A stretch of DNA of 64,000 nucleotides from an uncultured Sphingomonas sp. (GCF_937871615.1 NZ_CALMPA010000020.1:116303-180302); one strand, 5' to 3'; counted from the first letter of the stretch, positions 34,990 to 45,518 are shown. Program-made: numbers and translations. Notes: generated by a model from the letters alone, not told the origin.

Positions 34990-36468
34990 ATGACCGAGCA
35001 TTTCGATGTGATCGTGGTGGGCGCCGGGTTATCCGGCATCGGCGCGGGGTATAACCTGCAAACGCGCTGTCCTGATCGCAGCTATGCGATTCTCGAAGGG
35101 CGGGACGCGATCGGCGGCACATGGGATCTGTTCCGCTATCCCGGCATCCGTTCCGATTCGGATATGCACACGCTTGGTTACAACTTCCGTCCGTGGACGC
35201 AGGCGAAGGCGATCGCGGACGGGCCTTCGATACGAGAGTATGTTTCGGATACGGCGCGTACCTATGGCATTGATCGCCATATCCGCTTCGGGCACCGGGT
35301 GGTCAGCGCCGCGTGGTCGACGGCGGATGCGTGCTGGACGGTCGGGTATAGGCTCGCAGATGGCACGACGCACGAACTGACCTGCAACTTCCTTTATATG
35401 TGCTCGGGTTATTACGATTACGCTGAGGGCCATGCCCCTGAATTTGCCGGTTCGGACGATTTCCGGGGGCGGATAGTTCATCCGCAATTCTGGCCGGAGG
35501 ATCTGGATTACACCGGCAAGAAAGTGGTGGTGATCGGCAGCGGGGCTACCGCCGTGACGCTGGTGCCGGAGATGGCCCGGACGGCCGCGCACGTCACCAT
35601 GCTGCAGCGCTCGCCCACCTATGTCGTGTCGCGCCCCGCGCAGGATCGGTTCGCCAACTCGCTGCGCCGCGCGCTGCCCGCCAAAATGGCTTACGGCATC
35701 ACACGCTGGAAGAACGTGCTGATGCAGATGTTCTTCTATCGGATGACGCGTAAGCAACCGGAAAAGGCGAAGGCCCGGCTGATCCAGATGGTGCGCGAGC
35801 AGCTCGGCCCCGATTATGATGTGGCGACCCATTTCACGCCACGCTACAACCCATGGGATCAGCGGCTGTGCCTCGTCCCCGACGCGGATTTATTCGATTC
35901 GATCAAGGCCGGGAGTGCTTCGGTCGAAACCGGGACGATCGAGACCTTCACCGAGAATGGCATCAGACTGTCTTCGGGAAAGACGCTGGACGCGGATGTC
36001 ATCGTCACTGCCACGGGTCTGAAGATGCAGTTGATGAGCGGCGTTTCCTTCACGGTGGACGGCGAACCGATCGACCCATCGAAGACGATCAATTACAAGG
36101 GCATGATGTATTCGGATGTGCCGAATCTCGCCTCGTGTTTCGGCTACACCAATGCCTCGTGGACGCTGAAGGCGGATTTGACCTCGATGTATGTCTGCCG
36201 CTTGCTGGAGAAAATGCGCAAGCGCGGGATGCGGCAATGCACCCCGCGGATCGGCGATGAGCCGATCGAGGCGGAACCGTTTTTGACGTTCAGCTCAGGC
36301 TATGTTCAGCGCGCATTGGAGCATTTGCCGAAGCAGGGCAATCGCAAGCCATGGAAAGTCAATCAGAATTATGCCCTTGATGTGATGGCGCTGCGGTTCG
36401 GATCGCTGGACGACAGCATGGAGTTTTCCAATCCCGCAGAGGCCAGGCCGAAGGCGACCGCAGCCTGA
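34990..36468 (+). CDS. Flavin-containing monooxygenase, Baeyer-Villiger type
   Basis: NADPH/FAD-dependent monooxygenase, 492 residues. The FAD Rossmann motif GAGLSGIG is at residues 12-19, and IGGTWDLFRYPGIRSDSDMH is the classic segment after it. The Baeyer-Villiger fingerprint FxGxxxHxxxWP is perfect (FRGRIVHPQFWP, residues 158-169), followed by the NADPH motif GSGATA near 181. The family turns ketones into esters or lactones or oxidises S/N atoms; the substrate here is unknown. It is preceded by a weak 6-bp stem at 34924-34937, and no catabolic partner genes adjoin it. Confidence 0.9.
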   Translation: MTEHFDVIVVGAGLSGIGAGYNLQTRCPDRSYAILEGRDAIGGTWDLFRYPGIRSDSDMHTLGYNFRPWTQAKAIADGPSIREYVSDTARTYGIDRHIRFGHRVVSAAWSTADACWTVGYRLADGTTHELTCNFLYMCSGYYDYAEGHAPEFAGSDDFRGRIVHPQFWPEDLDYTGKKVVVIGSGATAVTLVPEMARTAAHVTMLQRSPTYVVSRPAQDRFANSLRRALPAKMAYGITRWKNVLMQMFFYRMTRKQPEKAKARLIQMVREQLGPDYDVATHFTPRYNPWDQRLCLVPDADLFDSIKAGSASVETGTIETFTENGIRLSSGKTLDADVIVTATGLKMQLMSGVSFTVDGEPIDPSKTINYKGMMYSDVPNLASCFGYTNASWTLKADLTSMYVCRLLEKMRKRGMRQCTPRIGDEPIEAEPFLTFSSGYVQRALEHLPKQGNRKPWKVNQNYALDVMALRFGSLDDSMEFSNPAEARPKATAA

Positions 36469-36874
36469 ACGATCGCGCCTGATTTTTCGAAATCTTGGCG
36501 CCGCCGCGGAGTTGCAGCGGTTCTATACCAGCGCGCTCTTCACGGGGCGACGGCAAATGATATTTGATCGCGCTATCGAGCGCCTGCATTCAGAGCGTAT
36601 CTGACGGCGGGAGCGTGGCGATGCGCGCGAGCGGAATCGGGCCTGCGCTCGTGTTCGGCGATCCAGCGCGCGGAAGGCGCTCTTTTCGATTTTGCCTGCG
36701 TGCGAAGCTGTGGCGCCTCGCATCCAAATCAGCCGGGAAAGCGTCTGGGCGCCAATCGCATTGGCGGGGTTCTTGCCGTTAACCATTGCGCTCGCGAATC
36801 GAACGGAGCGTTAAGGCTTAACCACAATGCGACGCCAGAAATCCGGCTTTCGAAAGGGTCGTGAAACGTAAGGC

Positions 36875-36939
36875 TTCGGCCCGAACCATTGAATTTATCG
36901 GCGAATAAAGCGACGATAATTCAATGGTTTCGAGCCGAA
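36875..36939. repeat. Long imperfect inverted repeat (26-nt arms)
   Basis: The left arm (36875-36900) and right arm (36914-36939) pair almost throughout around a 13-nt loop, with one substitution and two single-base slips. The core is CCATTGAATT opposite AATTCAATGG. It would form the strongest stem-loop in the interval on either strand. On the reverse strand it directly follows the stop of the 17-codon ORF. It has no terminator-like T run and no recognisable mobile-element ends. Confidence 0.6.
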
Positions 36940-36947
36940 TCCCCCTG

Positions 36948-37001
36948 TTACCAGGGCTTGATGTCAGTGCCGTAGATAAGTGCGAGAATAAACGCGAGCA
37001 T
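36948..37001 (-). CDS. Possible 17-residue hydrophobic peptide
   Basis: On the reverse strand an ATG at 37001 is preceded at 6 nt by GGAG (37011-37008) and opens MLAFILALIYGTDIKPW, then TAA. An upstream in-frame ATG at 37013 would give 21 residues. The N-terminal half is hydrophobic and could insert in the membrane. I do not recognise the sequence. No convincing promoter is visible upstream. The call rests only on the ribosome-binding site and composition. Confidence 0.3.
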   Translation of the reverse strand: MLAFILALIYGTDIKPW

Positions 37002-37108
37002 GGCTTTCTCCATTTATGGGCAACCGCAAAGGGTTGCGCTTGATGCTTAATGGATCGTCAACCATTCGGCAATGGGGTGAAATGCGCGCGCACCGCCTGC
37101 TTCGTTGA

Positions 37109-37123
37109 TTAACAATATCTTCA
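37109..37123 (+). promoter_or_regulatory. CtrA-like box upstream of the EAL gene
   Basis: TTAA-N7-TTCA (TTAACAATATCTTCA) matches seven of eight fixed bases of the CtrA core and ends 25 bp before the EAL start. A possible -10 GATACC is at 37133-37138. Confidence 0.3.
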
Positions 37124-37148
37124 GCCATTCCGGATACCGCGGGGGGTG

Positions 37149-38462
37149 ATGGTACAGCGCCGCTCAGACATGCTTCGCGAGAAGGTTCAGTCGCCCGACA
37201 TTGAACAGGCGGCCTCGGCAAACGCAGGCACAAGCGGCTGGCGTGTGATGGTCCTGGCCGAGATTACCAACTTCGTGCCGTTGCGGCGGCTGCTGGGGCG
37301 TGAGGGGGCGGCGTCGCTGGTTAACGAAACCGCGCGCCGCCTGGCTGCGACCGTACCGGGCGGCAGGGTCACGGTTGTCGCGCAGGAACGGATCGAGTTG
37401 GAGACAGCGGTTGGCTCGCGGGGCGAATATGAGGCGCTCCTGCCTCGTATGCGCAGCGCCAGCGCGACCGGGATAGAAGTCGGCGATTACTCCTATACCG
37501 TCTCGTTGCTGCTCGGTGGCGCTCTCTTGCGGGCAGAAGAATATGACGGCGTGACCCTGGTTGAGCGGGCAGAAGCCGCGCTCGATCACGTTCGCGCTGC
37601 GGCGGGCGATGGCGCGAACCCCGAGCCTGGCCCGGTTTACAGCCAACTCGCGGACGATCTGGAAGAGGCGATCGGGCGTGACGAGTTCACGATGCTCTAT
37701 CAGCCGAAATTCCACGTCCGGCGGCAGAAGGTTACCTGCGCTGAGGCGTTGATCCGGTGGCGACACCCCGAACGCGGGCTGATTCCGCCGATGGAATTCA
37801 TCCCGGTCGCGGAGCAGGCGCATCTTATTGACCGCCTCACCTTGTGGACGATCCGGCGAGTGATCGAGGATCAGCGGCAGATGCGTGCCGCCGGGCACGA
37901 TCTTCGCCTGTTCGTCAATATCTCGGGTCAATTGCTCGCCGATCCGGGGTTCGTGCGGGAAGCCTGCGCGCTTGTGGCATCCAGCGGGGCGACGCTCGGA
38001 TTCGAGGTAACGGAAACCTCCGTGATCCGTGATCCGATCAGCGCGATCGCCAATTTGCAGGTGTTCGCGGATATCGGCATCAAGATCGCGATAGACGATT
38101 ACGGCGCGGGGTTGTCGAGCCTTGCTTATCTGAAGCAATTGCCGGCAAGCGAACTGAAGATCGACAAATTGTTCGTCACCCAGCTCACCAGCTCAAATCG
38201 TGATCCGCTCATCGTCCGTTCGACGATAGACCTCGCGCACGCGCTCGAAATGGAAGTCGTTGCGGAAGGGGTCGAAAGCCATGCGGCATTGGCGCTGCTT
38301 ACGGTGATGGGTTGCGATATGGTGCAGGGGTTCCTCGTCAGCAGGCCGGTTTCCCCCGAAGCACTGGTGATTTTTCTTGAGGACGACACCTGGCGGCAGG
38401 CGGGTGGCCCGGAGGGCGGGGGGGCTTTCAACCGCCTGGCTGCCGCCTGGAAACGCGGGTGA
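37149..38462 (+). CDS. EAL-domain cyclic-di-GMP phosphodiesterase with degenerate N-terminal domain
   Basis: The 437-residue cytoplasmic protein has an N-terminal region (about 20-145) that looks like a GGDEF domain without a GGDEF motif, then an EAL domain (about 165-425). Catalytic features are all visible: EAL at residues 199-201 (AEALIRWRHP), NISGQLL, FEVTETS, IDDYGAG, ELKIDKLF and VAEGVES. Active hydrolysis of cyclic-di-GMP to pGpG is therefore expected. ATG 37149 is chosen, with a GGGGGG run just upstream; GTG 37146 is adjacent. It overlaps the following kinase gene by 4 bp. Confidence 0.92.
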   Translation: MVQRRSDMLREKVQSPDIEQAASANAGTSGWRVMVLAEITNFVPLRRLLGREGAASLVNETARRLAATVPGGRVTVVAQERIELETAVGSRGEYEALLPRMRSASATGIEVGDYSYTVSLLLGGALLRAEEYDGVTLVERAEAALDHVRAAAGDGANPEPGPVYSQLADDLEEAIGRDEFTMLYQPKFHVRRQKVTCAEALIRWRHPERGLIPPMEFIPVAEQAHLIDRLTLWTIRRVIEDQRQMRAAGHDLRLFVNISGQLLADPGFVREACALVASSGATLGFEVTETSVIRDPISAIANLQVFADIGIKIAIDDYGAGLSSLAYLKQLPASELKIDKLFVTQLTSSNRDPLIVRSTIDLAHALEMEVVAEGVESHAALALLTVMGCDMVQGFLVSRPVSPEALVIFLEDDTWRQAGGPEGGGAFNRLAAAWKRG

Positions 38463-40849
38463 GGATATCGCGATTTGCCGCGGCGCTGGCGTTGCTTGCC
38501 GCAGCAGCAGCAAACGGCGCCGGGCCATCCGATCGGTCGGATCATTTCGATGAGATGACGGCCAGGGTGAAAGCCCAAATGCTCTCGGAGCCCGCGAGTG
38601 CGATCGGGGCCGGGCAAGAGGCGCTGGCCTATGCCCGTGGGCAACATTCAGCCCATAAGATCGCAACGGCGCTATGGCTTCTTGGAGAGGGCTATAGCCG
38701 GATCAACGAGCCTGTCCGCGCGAAGGCGCTACTCGCGCAGGCATTGTCGATCGTGCAGAAAGTTGAGCGGAACTCGGTGTTACATGCCGATATTCTTTTG
38801 TCTCAAGGCGGGGTTCTGACAGCAACAGGAGATGTCGGCGCCGCGCTGGTCGATTTGCAAAAATCGTACGAATTATTCTCCGAAAACAAGGAGACGCGCA
38901 GCCAGGCGAAGGCGCTGATCCTGATCGCGCTGCTGTATTATGGTGGAAATGACAATAATTCGGCGTTGCGCTATTTCGCTCAGGCGCGGGAGACATATTC
39001 CAAAGATCAAGGGCTGGCGCTGGCGATCTACAACGGAATGGGCAATGCACTGAAAGAAACTCAACGCTTTGCCGCCGCGGAGCAGCAATATGCGCAGGCG
39101 CTTCGTCTCGCGCGCGGCATGTCCAGCGACCTTCTTGTCGCGCAGGTGCTCAGCAATATCGCCCGTGTTCGATTGATGCAGAAGGATTTGCCGCGCGCGG
39201 ATCAGGCGATCGCGGAGGGGCGAAAGCTGACGCAGCGAAAGGCGGCGGCGCCATATCGGCCATTGTTTCAGGTGCTGGGGGCGCAATCGGCTTTTCTACA
39301 TCATCGGCTGGAAGCGGCGCACGCGCTGATCGACGCGCGTTTCGATGGCGTGGATCTGGAGCGGACCGAACTCAGCGATCGGGACGGTCATGAGATCGCC
39401 TATCGGATTTACAGTGCGCTGGGATATGATCGTCTAGCGCTGGACCATCTCGCCGCGCTCAAGCGGTTGGATGACCGCGCGACCGAACTCGCGCGTTCAA
39501 ACAGCGCCGCGCTGGCGGCGGCACGGTTCGATTTCGCCAACCAGGAATTGCGGATCGCCACGCTGAAGGCGAACGACCTCCAGAAAACCGTGGCGTTCGA
39601 GCGCGACAAGGCGCGCACCCAGCGTTTCATATTCATCGGCGCGGGCGCGGCCACCGCACTGATTATCGCGATACTGGCGTTCGGCATCGTCACGCTCCGG
39701 CGCAGCCGCAATCGCCTGGCGGTGACCAATATCGCGCTTGGTAAGGCGCTCGCGGCGAAGACTGAATTCCTGGCGACCACGAGCCACGAAATTCGCACGC
39801 CATTGAACGGCATTCTGGGCATGACGCAGGTTATGTTGGCGGATGACCGTCTCGACAGCGCGACGCGCGGGCGGCTCTCCGTGGTGCATGGGGCGGGCGT
39901 TAACATGCGCGCGCTGGTCGATGATATTCTCGATGTGGCCAAGATGGAAACCGGGCGCATGACGATCGAGGAGGCGCCGTTCGATCTGCGCACGACCATT
40001 CGCGACGCCTCCGGAATGTGGGCAGAGCAGGCGCGCGAGAAGGGGTTGTCGTTCGACATCTCGCTTGAGGAAGGGCCGGAATGGATTGTCGGCGACACCA
40101 CCAGGCTGCGCCAGATCGTGTTCAACCTGCTGTCGAACGCGGTGAAGTTCACCCATACGGGCGGGATCACCATCGCCACGCGCGTTGTCGGTGATCGCTG
40201 GGTGTTGTCGGTCGCCGATTCCGGGATCGGCGTCGCCGCCGGCAAACACGAGGAGATTTTTGAAGCCTTCCGTCAGGCTGACGCGGGAACGACGCGGCAA
40301 TATGGCGGAACAGGGCTGGGCCTCGCCATTTGCCGTAATCTGTCGCGGGCGATGGGGGGCGATGTCACGGTTCGCAGCGAACTCGGCGGCGGCGCCACCT
40401 TCGTCGTCAATCTCCCGCTTTGCGTGGCGGAGCCACCGGCGGCGGCGGTGGCGAATACCGCCAGTGGAATCCTGGTGATCGACCGCAGCCCGATCACCCG
40501 CGCGATGTTCAAAACGCTGTTCGAGCCGCGTGCTGGCCAGGTCGCCTTTGCCGGATCGGTCGCGGAGGCGCTGGATTTGCTTGCCGCCGGCGCGCCGGGC
40601 ACGTTGTTGCTCGATGATGCGACGCTGCGCCTGATGCCCGACGCGCACGCCGCGATCGCTGATATCCGCGCGGCGGCCCCTGATGCGAGGTTTGCCATCC
40701 TTGGCCCGGCCTCCCTGCTGGAGGATCGGGCAGCGCTGGAACTGGCGGGGGTCGACCGCGTTATATCCAAACCAATCGCCAAAGATGCTTTGTTAACCGA
40801 ACTATTCGATGAACCGAGCGCGAGGCTGCTTGTGTCGGCAGCGGCATAA
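38459..40849 (+). CDS. Hybrid sensor histidine kinase with periplasmic TPR sensor
   Basis: Membrane sensor kinase of 796 residues. A signal peptide or first helix (1-21) is followed by a tetratricopeptide-like helical sensor region (about 45-330), a membrane helix near 385-410 (FIFIGAGAATALIIAILAF), HisKA with phospho-acceptor His443 in SHEIRTPLNG, and HATPase_c with NLLSNAVKFTHTGG, DSGIGVA and GGTGLGLAI. The C-terminal receiver-like domain (about 670-785) keeps DD and SKP motifs but is poorly conserved. The GTG start overlaps the EAL stop (GTGA). The separate receiver gene 53 bp downstream is a likely partner. Confidence 0.9.
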   Translation: MRISRFAAALALLAAAAANGAGPSDRSDHFDEMTARVKAQMLSEPASAIGAGQEALAYARGQHSAHKIATALWLLGEGYSRINEPVRAKALLAQALSIVQKVERNSVLHADILLSQGGVLTATGDVGAALVDLQKSYELFSENKETRSQAKALILIALLYYGGNDNNSALRYFAQARETYSKDQGLALAIYNGMGNALKETQRFAAAEQQYAQALRLARGMSSDLLVAQVLSNIARVRLMQKDLPRADQAIAEGRKLTQRKAAAPYRPLFQVLGAQSAFLHHRLEAAHALIDARFDGVDLERTELSDRDGHEIAYRIYSALGYDRLALDHLAALKRLDDRATELARSNSAALAAARFDFANQELRIATLKANDLQKTVAFERDKARTQRFIFIGAGAATALIIAILAFGIVTLRRSRNRLAVTNIALGKALAAKTEFLATTSHEIRTPLNGILGMTQVMLADDRLDSATRGRLSVVHGAGVNMRALVDDILDVAKMETGRMTIEEAPFDLRTTIRDASGMWAEQAREKGLSFDISLEEGPEWIVGDTTRLRQIVFNLLSNAVKFTHTGGITIATRVVGDRWVLSVADSGIGVAAGKHEEIFEAFRQADAGTTRQYGGTGLGLAICRNLSRAMGGDVTVRSELGGGATFVVNLPLCVAEPPAAAVANTASGILVIDRSPITRAMFKTLFEPRAGQVAFAGSVAEALDLLAAGAPGTLLLDDATLRLMPDAHAAIADIRAAAPDARFAILGPASLLEDRAALELAGVDRVISKPIAKDALLTELFDEPSARLLVSAAA

Positions 40850-40902
40850 CGCGATAATGCTACGGAAATGAAACGACCGCCGCGCGATCCGGGCTCACGG
40901 CC

Positions 40903-41289
40903 ATGAATGTCCTTTTTATTGAAGATGACCGGATGAACCGCAGGGTTGTCAACGACATGCTCGAGGTTGCGGGCGCGTCGATGGTTGGCGCGGAAAGCGC
41001 CGAGGAGGGCCTGGAGGTTCTCGACCATTCCGATTTCGACATTCTGCTGGTAGATTTGCGGATGCCGGGAATGGATGGCATCTCAGCGATCAAGGCGATC
41101 AGGGCGCGCGGCGATGCGAAGGCACGCTTGCCCGTGATCGTCGTCACTGCAGATACGGCCCCGGATTTGCGCGAGCGCTGTCTCGCGGCCGGTGCAGACG
41201 ACGTGATCTTCAAGCCGGTTGCGATGGACATTTTGTTCGAGGCGATGGGGCGTGTGCTCGCGGCGGGCGACGACGGGATGATAGGGTAA
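40903..41289 (+). CDS. Single-domain response regulator (receiver)
   Basis: CheY/DivK-like receiver of 128 residues with no output domain. Acidic pocket EDD at 7-9, phospho-acceptor Asp51 in LLVDLRMPGMDG, VVTAD with the switch Thr, and FKPV with the conserved Lys are present. It lies 53 bp after the hybrid kinase and probably receives phosphate from it, as a phospho-shuttle or allosteric partner. Its target, possibly the EAL enzyme, cannot be read directly. Confidence 0.92.
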   Translation: MNVLFIEDDRMNRRVVNDMLEVAGASMVGAESAEEGLEVLDHSDFDILLVDLRMPGMDGISAIKAIRARGDAKARLPVIVVTADTAPDLRERCLAAGADDVIFKPVAMDILFEAMGRVLAAGDDGMIG

Positions 41290-41410
41290 AATCGAATCCG
41301 GCGCCTTGCTTTTCCTCTCGGGCAGGCGTGCGAGTGAAACGCAGCATCCGGTTGCGCGCGATCCTGCGGCTTCCTAAATTCAGTTGGTTGACCGGCGCGA
41401 GAGGATGAAG

Positions 41411-41743
41411 ATGAAAACCGCCATCGCGATAATTCTGGCGGGCTTTCTCGCCGCCTGTTCCCACGAGCCGGACAATATCGTCGCCAACGAGGCGGTTGCT
41501 GCCGCGAATTTACAGGACACCGCGGCGCTCGTCGCCAAGCTGCCGGCGGGGCAGCAGCGCGGCGTATTCATGCGCGCGATCCGCGACGCAGGCCTGCCGT
41601 GTCAGGACGTGACCGATTTCACGCGCTTTCCCGACGAGCATGGAAGAAGCATCTGGCGCGCCGAATGCAGCAATGGAAGCCAGCATCTGATAGCGATCGG
41701 CAAGGGCGGCATGGCCTCCGTGACGAGCCGCCCGAGCAGTTGA
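41411..41743 (+). CDS. Small lipoprotein of unknown function
   Basis: The 110-residue product starts MKTAIAIILAGFLAACSH, with lipobox LAAC placing the lipidated cysteine at residue 16. GAGG (41401-41404) is 6 nt before ATG 41411. The mature part contains two further cysteines (LPCQD, AECSN) that could form a disulfide, and a C-terminal beta-like segment (HLIAIGKGGMASV). I do not recognise the family. Neighbours give no functional hint. Confidence 0.75.
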   Translation: MKTAIAIILAGFLAACSHEPDNIVANEAVAAANLQDTAALVAKLPAGQQRGVFMRAIRDAGLPCQDVTDFTRFPDEHGRSIWRAECSNGSQHLIAIGKGGMASVTSRPSS

Positions 41744-41751
41744 TCCTTACC

Positions 41752-41780
41752 TTGCCAGCATAACCCGCAAACGGTAGATC
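41752..41780 (+). promoter_or_regulatory. Candidate promoter of the MATE gene
   Basis: TTGCCA (41752-41757), a 17-bp spacer, and TAGATC (41775-41780). The expected start is near 41787, before both possible translation starts. Confidence 0.35.
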
Positions 41781-41868
41781 GCCGGGCGTTCGTCGACTAC
41801 AGGCGGCAACGCTGGTGTGCGACCCGGCGCTCGTTTTACCTCACGAACCACCGGCATCCGCACCAATC

Positions 41869-43287
41869 ATGTCCGCGCCATCTTCTTTCGCGCCGCTTAC
41901 CGGCTCCGCTCCCGCTACTGCGGGAGAGGAGTTTCGCGCGCTGTCGAAGCTCGCCGGGCCGTTGGTGGGCGCCAATCTGTTGCAGATGGCGGTGGCCGCG
42001 GTCGACGTGATCTTCGTCGCGCGGCTCGGCACGATCGAACTGGCCGCCGCGACTCTCGGCGTGTTCCTGTTCAACATGCTCATGTATGCCATGATCGGGC
42101 TGACCAGCGCCGCCGCACCGCTGATCGCAGCAGAGCTTGGGCGGCGCAAACATGCGGTGCGCGATGTGCGGCGCAGCTTCCGCATGGCGTTATGGGTGGG
42201 GGCGGCGGGCTGCGCGGTCGTCATCCTGATCCTCGCCCATGGCGAAACGCTGCTACTGTTCGCCGATCAGGATCCGGATGTGGCGCGGCGTGCGGGCCAT
42301 TTCCTCGACATCCTCCTGATCGCGATCATCCCCGGTGTAGCGGCAGGCGTGATGCGAACCACCGCTGCCGCGCTTGGGCGGCCCGGCTGGGCGTTCGCGG
42401 TTACGGGCATGGCGCTTCTGCTCAGCATTGCCGCCAATTGGTGTCTCGTGTTCGGCAACGCGGGCTTCCCGCGACTGGGGCTGGAGGGATCGGCGCTGGC
42501 GAGCGTCATCAGCCTGTCGGCGATGGCGATCGCTTACTGGCTGATCCTCCATTTCGATCCGAAGCTCAGGCGTTACCGGCTGTTCGGGCGGTGGTGGCGC
42601 ACCGAATGGCCCCGCTTTCGCGAGATCGTCCGGCTGGGCCTGCCGATCGCGCTGACCTGGATGTTCGAAGGCGCGCTGTTCGGCGGCGCTTCGCTGCTGA
42701 TGGGGCTGCTCGGGGTGGATCAGGTGGCGGCACATGCCGTTGCGCTCAACATCGCCGCCATCGCCTTTCAGGTTCCGTTTGGCGTTTCTCAGGCGGCGAC
42801 GATCCGGGTGGGCATGGCGTTCGGCGCTGGCGACGCGCGCTGGATCGCGCTGGCGGGCAAGGTGGCGCTGATGCTTGGCATTGGTTTCATGGCCGTCAGC
42901 GCGATCGCGATGTGGAGCGCGCCCCGGCTGTTCGTCAGCGCATATCTTGATGTTGGCGATCCCGCCCATGCGACGGTCGTGAACCTCGCGGTGAGCTATC
43001 TGGCGGTGGCGGCGGTATTCCAGCTTGTCGATGGCGCGCAGGCGGTGGCCGCCGGCATCCTGCGCGGGCTTCAGGATACGCGCGTGCCGATGCTCGTGGC
43101 GCTGTTCGGCTATTGGGTGGTGGGCTTTGGCACTGCGATCGCGCTGGGTTTCTGGACGCCGCTTGCCGGGGTGGGAATCTGGATCGGGCTCGCGGCCGGG
43201 TTGCTCGCCGTGTCGATCCTGTTGACGTGGCGATGGATCGCGCGTGAGCGATTGGGCCTGACCGGAGCACGCGCCGCCGCGCGTTAG
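41869..43287 (+). CDS. MATE-family multidrug/metabolite antiporter
   Basis: Inner-membrane cation-coupled exporter with 12 predicted helices in two homologous halves, 472 residues from ATG 41869 (GTG 41815 would add 18 residues). The first helix region [20 protein letters not shown], with [15 protein letters not shown], is the NorM-type signature. [19 protein letters not shown] in the second half is equally typical. Substrate unknown. It ends 28 bp before the groES -35 element. Confidence 0.93.
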   Translation: MSAPSSFAPLTGSAPATAGEEFRALSKLAGPLVGANLLQMAVAAVDVIFVARLGTIELAAATLGVFLFNMLMYAMIGLTSAAAPLIAAELGRRKHAVRDVRRSFRMALWVGAAGCAVVILILAHGETLLLFADQDPDVARRAGHFLDILLIAIIPGVAAGVMRTTAAALGRPGWAFAVTGMALLLSIAANWCLVFGNAGFPRLGLEGSALASVISLSAMAIAYWLILHFDPKLRRYRLFGRWWRTEWPRFREIVRLGLPIALTWMFEGALFGGASLLMGLLGVDQVAAHAVALNIAAIAFQVPFGVSQAATIRVGMAFGAGDARWIALAGKVALMLGIGFMAVSAIAMWSAPRLFVSAYLDVGDPAHATVVNLAVSYLAVAAVFQLVDGAQAVAAGILRGLQDTRVPMLVALFGYWVVGFGTAIALGFWTPLAGVGIWIGLAAGLLAVSILLTWRWIARERLGLTGARAAAR

Positions 43288-43314
43288 GCTTCCAAAAATT
43301 TGGCGGTGTCGCCA

Positions 43315-43343
43315 TTGACGCTGTGGAGCGCCGACCACATATG
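43315..43343 (+). promoter_or_regulatory. groESL promoter (sigma-70 type)
   Basis: TTGACG (43315-43320), a 17-bp spacer, and CATATG (43338-43343). The predicted transcription start falls at the left edge of the CIRCE element. Confidence 0.6.
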
Positions 43344-43350
43344 CGGGGCG

Positions 43351-43377
43351 CTGGCACTCGACCCGTTCGAGTGCCAA
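43351..43377 (+). promoter_or_regulatory. CIRCE operator (HrcA binding site)
   Basis: CTGGCACTC (43351-43359), a 9-nt spacer, and GAGTGCCAA (43369-43377). Compared with the consensus TTAGCACTC-N9-GAGTGCTAA only the outer bases differ. It lies between the promoter and the groES start, so HrcA repression released by heat is expected. HrcA itself is outside the window. Confidence 0.93.
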
Positions 43378-43412
43378 CAATTTGTCACATTACCTTTAGA
43401 GAGGGTATCGCA

Positions 43413-43700
43413 ATGAGCTTTCGTCCGTTGCACGACCGCGTTCTCGTTCGCCGCATCGAGGCGGAGGGGAAGACGGCCGGCGGGATCATCATCCCCGACA
43501 CCGCCAAGGAAAAGCCGCAAGAAGGCGAAGTAGTCTCCGTCGGCACCGGCGCCAAGGCCGAGGATGGCAAGGTCACCCCGCTTGACGTCAAGACCGGCGA
43601 CCGCATCCTGTTCGGCAAATGGTCGGGCACCGAGGTCAAGGTCGATGGCGAAGACCTGCTCATCATGAAGGAAAGCGACATTCTCGGCATCATCGGCTGA
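43413..43700 (+). CDS. groES: Co-chaperonin GroES
   Basis: Heptameric lid of the GroEL folding chamber. The 95 residues start [16 protein letters not shown] and contain the mobile loop [25 protein letters not shown] precedes ATG 43413. The longer frame open upstream crosses the CIRCE element and is not coding. A 50-bp gap leads to groEL. Confidence 0.97.
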   Translation: MSFRPLHDRVLVRRIEAEGKTAGGIIIPDTAKEKPQEGEVVSVGTGAKAEDGKVTPLDVKTGDRILFGKWSGTEVKVDGEDLLIMKESDILGIIG

Positions 43701-43729
43701 GCCTGTTTTCCTCCACCTTCCACATCTGA

Positions 43730-45388
<1,659 letters not shown>

Positions 45389-45399
45389 TCCGGATGCGG

Positions 45400-45424
45400 C
45401 CCCGGCCAACGTGGCTGGCCGGGG
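45400..45424 (+). other. First hairpin in the groESL 3' region
   Basis: CCCCGGCCA (45400-45408) and TGGCCGGGG (45416-45424) make a perfect 9-bp stem with a 7-nt loop and no T tract. It sits 12 nt after the groEL stop. Confidence 0.5.
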
Positions 45425-45432
45425 ACTCGCAT

Positions 45433-45465
45433 CGGATCGGACAGCCGGTCGGCGTCGCCGATCCG
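45433..45465 (+). other. Second hairpin in the groESL 3' region
   Basis: CGGATCGG (45433-45440) and CCGATCCG (45458-45465) form a perfect 8-bp stem with a 17-nt loop. No T tract follows. Confidence 0.4.
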
Positions 45466-45518
45466 GTCTGACGTCTAAGCGGCGGCTTTGCCATCGCCCG
45501 TTCAAAACCGAAAAGATC

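Larger units (their letters stand above)
36469..37148. other. Gene-poor 680-bp interval
   Basis: No protein gene of normal size is supported on either strand. Visible items are a palindrome GTTAAG-G-CTTAAC at 36810-36822, a long inverted repeat at 36875-36939, a 17-codon reverse-strand ORF at 36948-37001, a 6-bp stem at 37020-37037, and a CtrA-like box at 37109-37123. Its base composition is visibly richer in A/T than the flanking genes. Confidence 0.6.
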
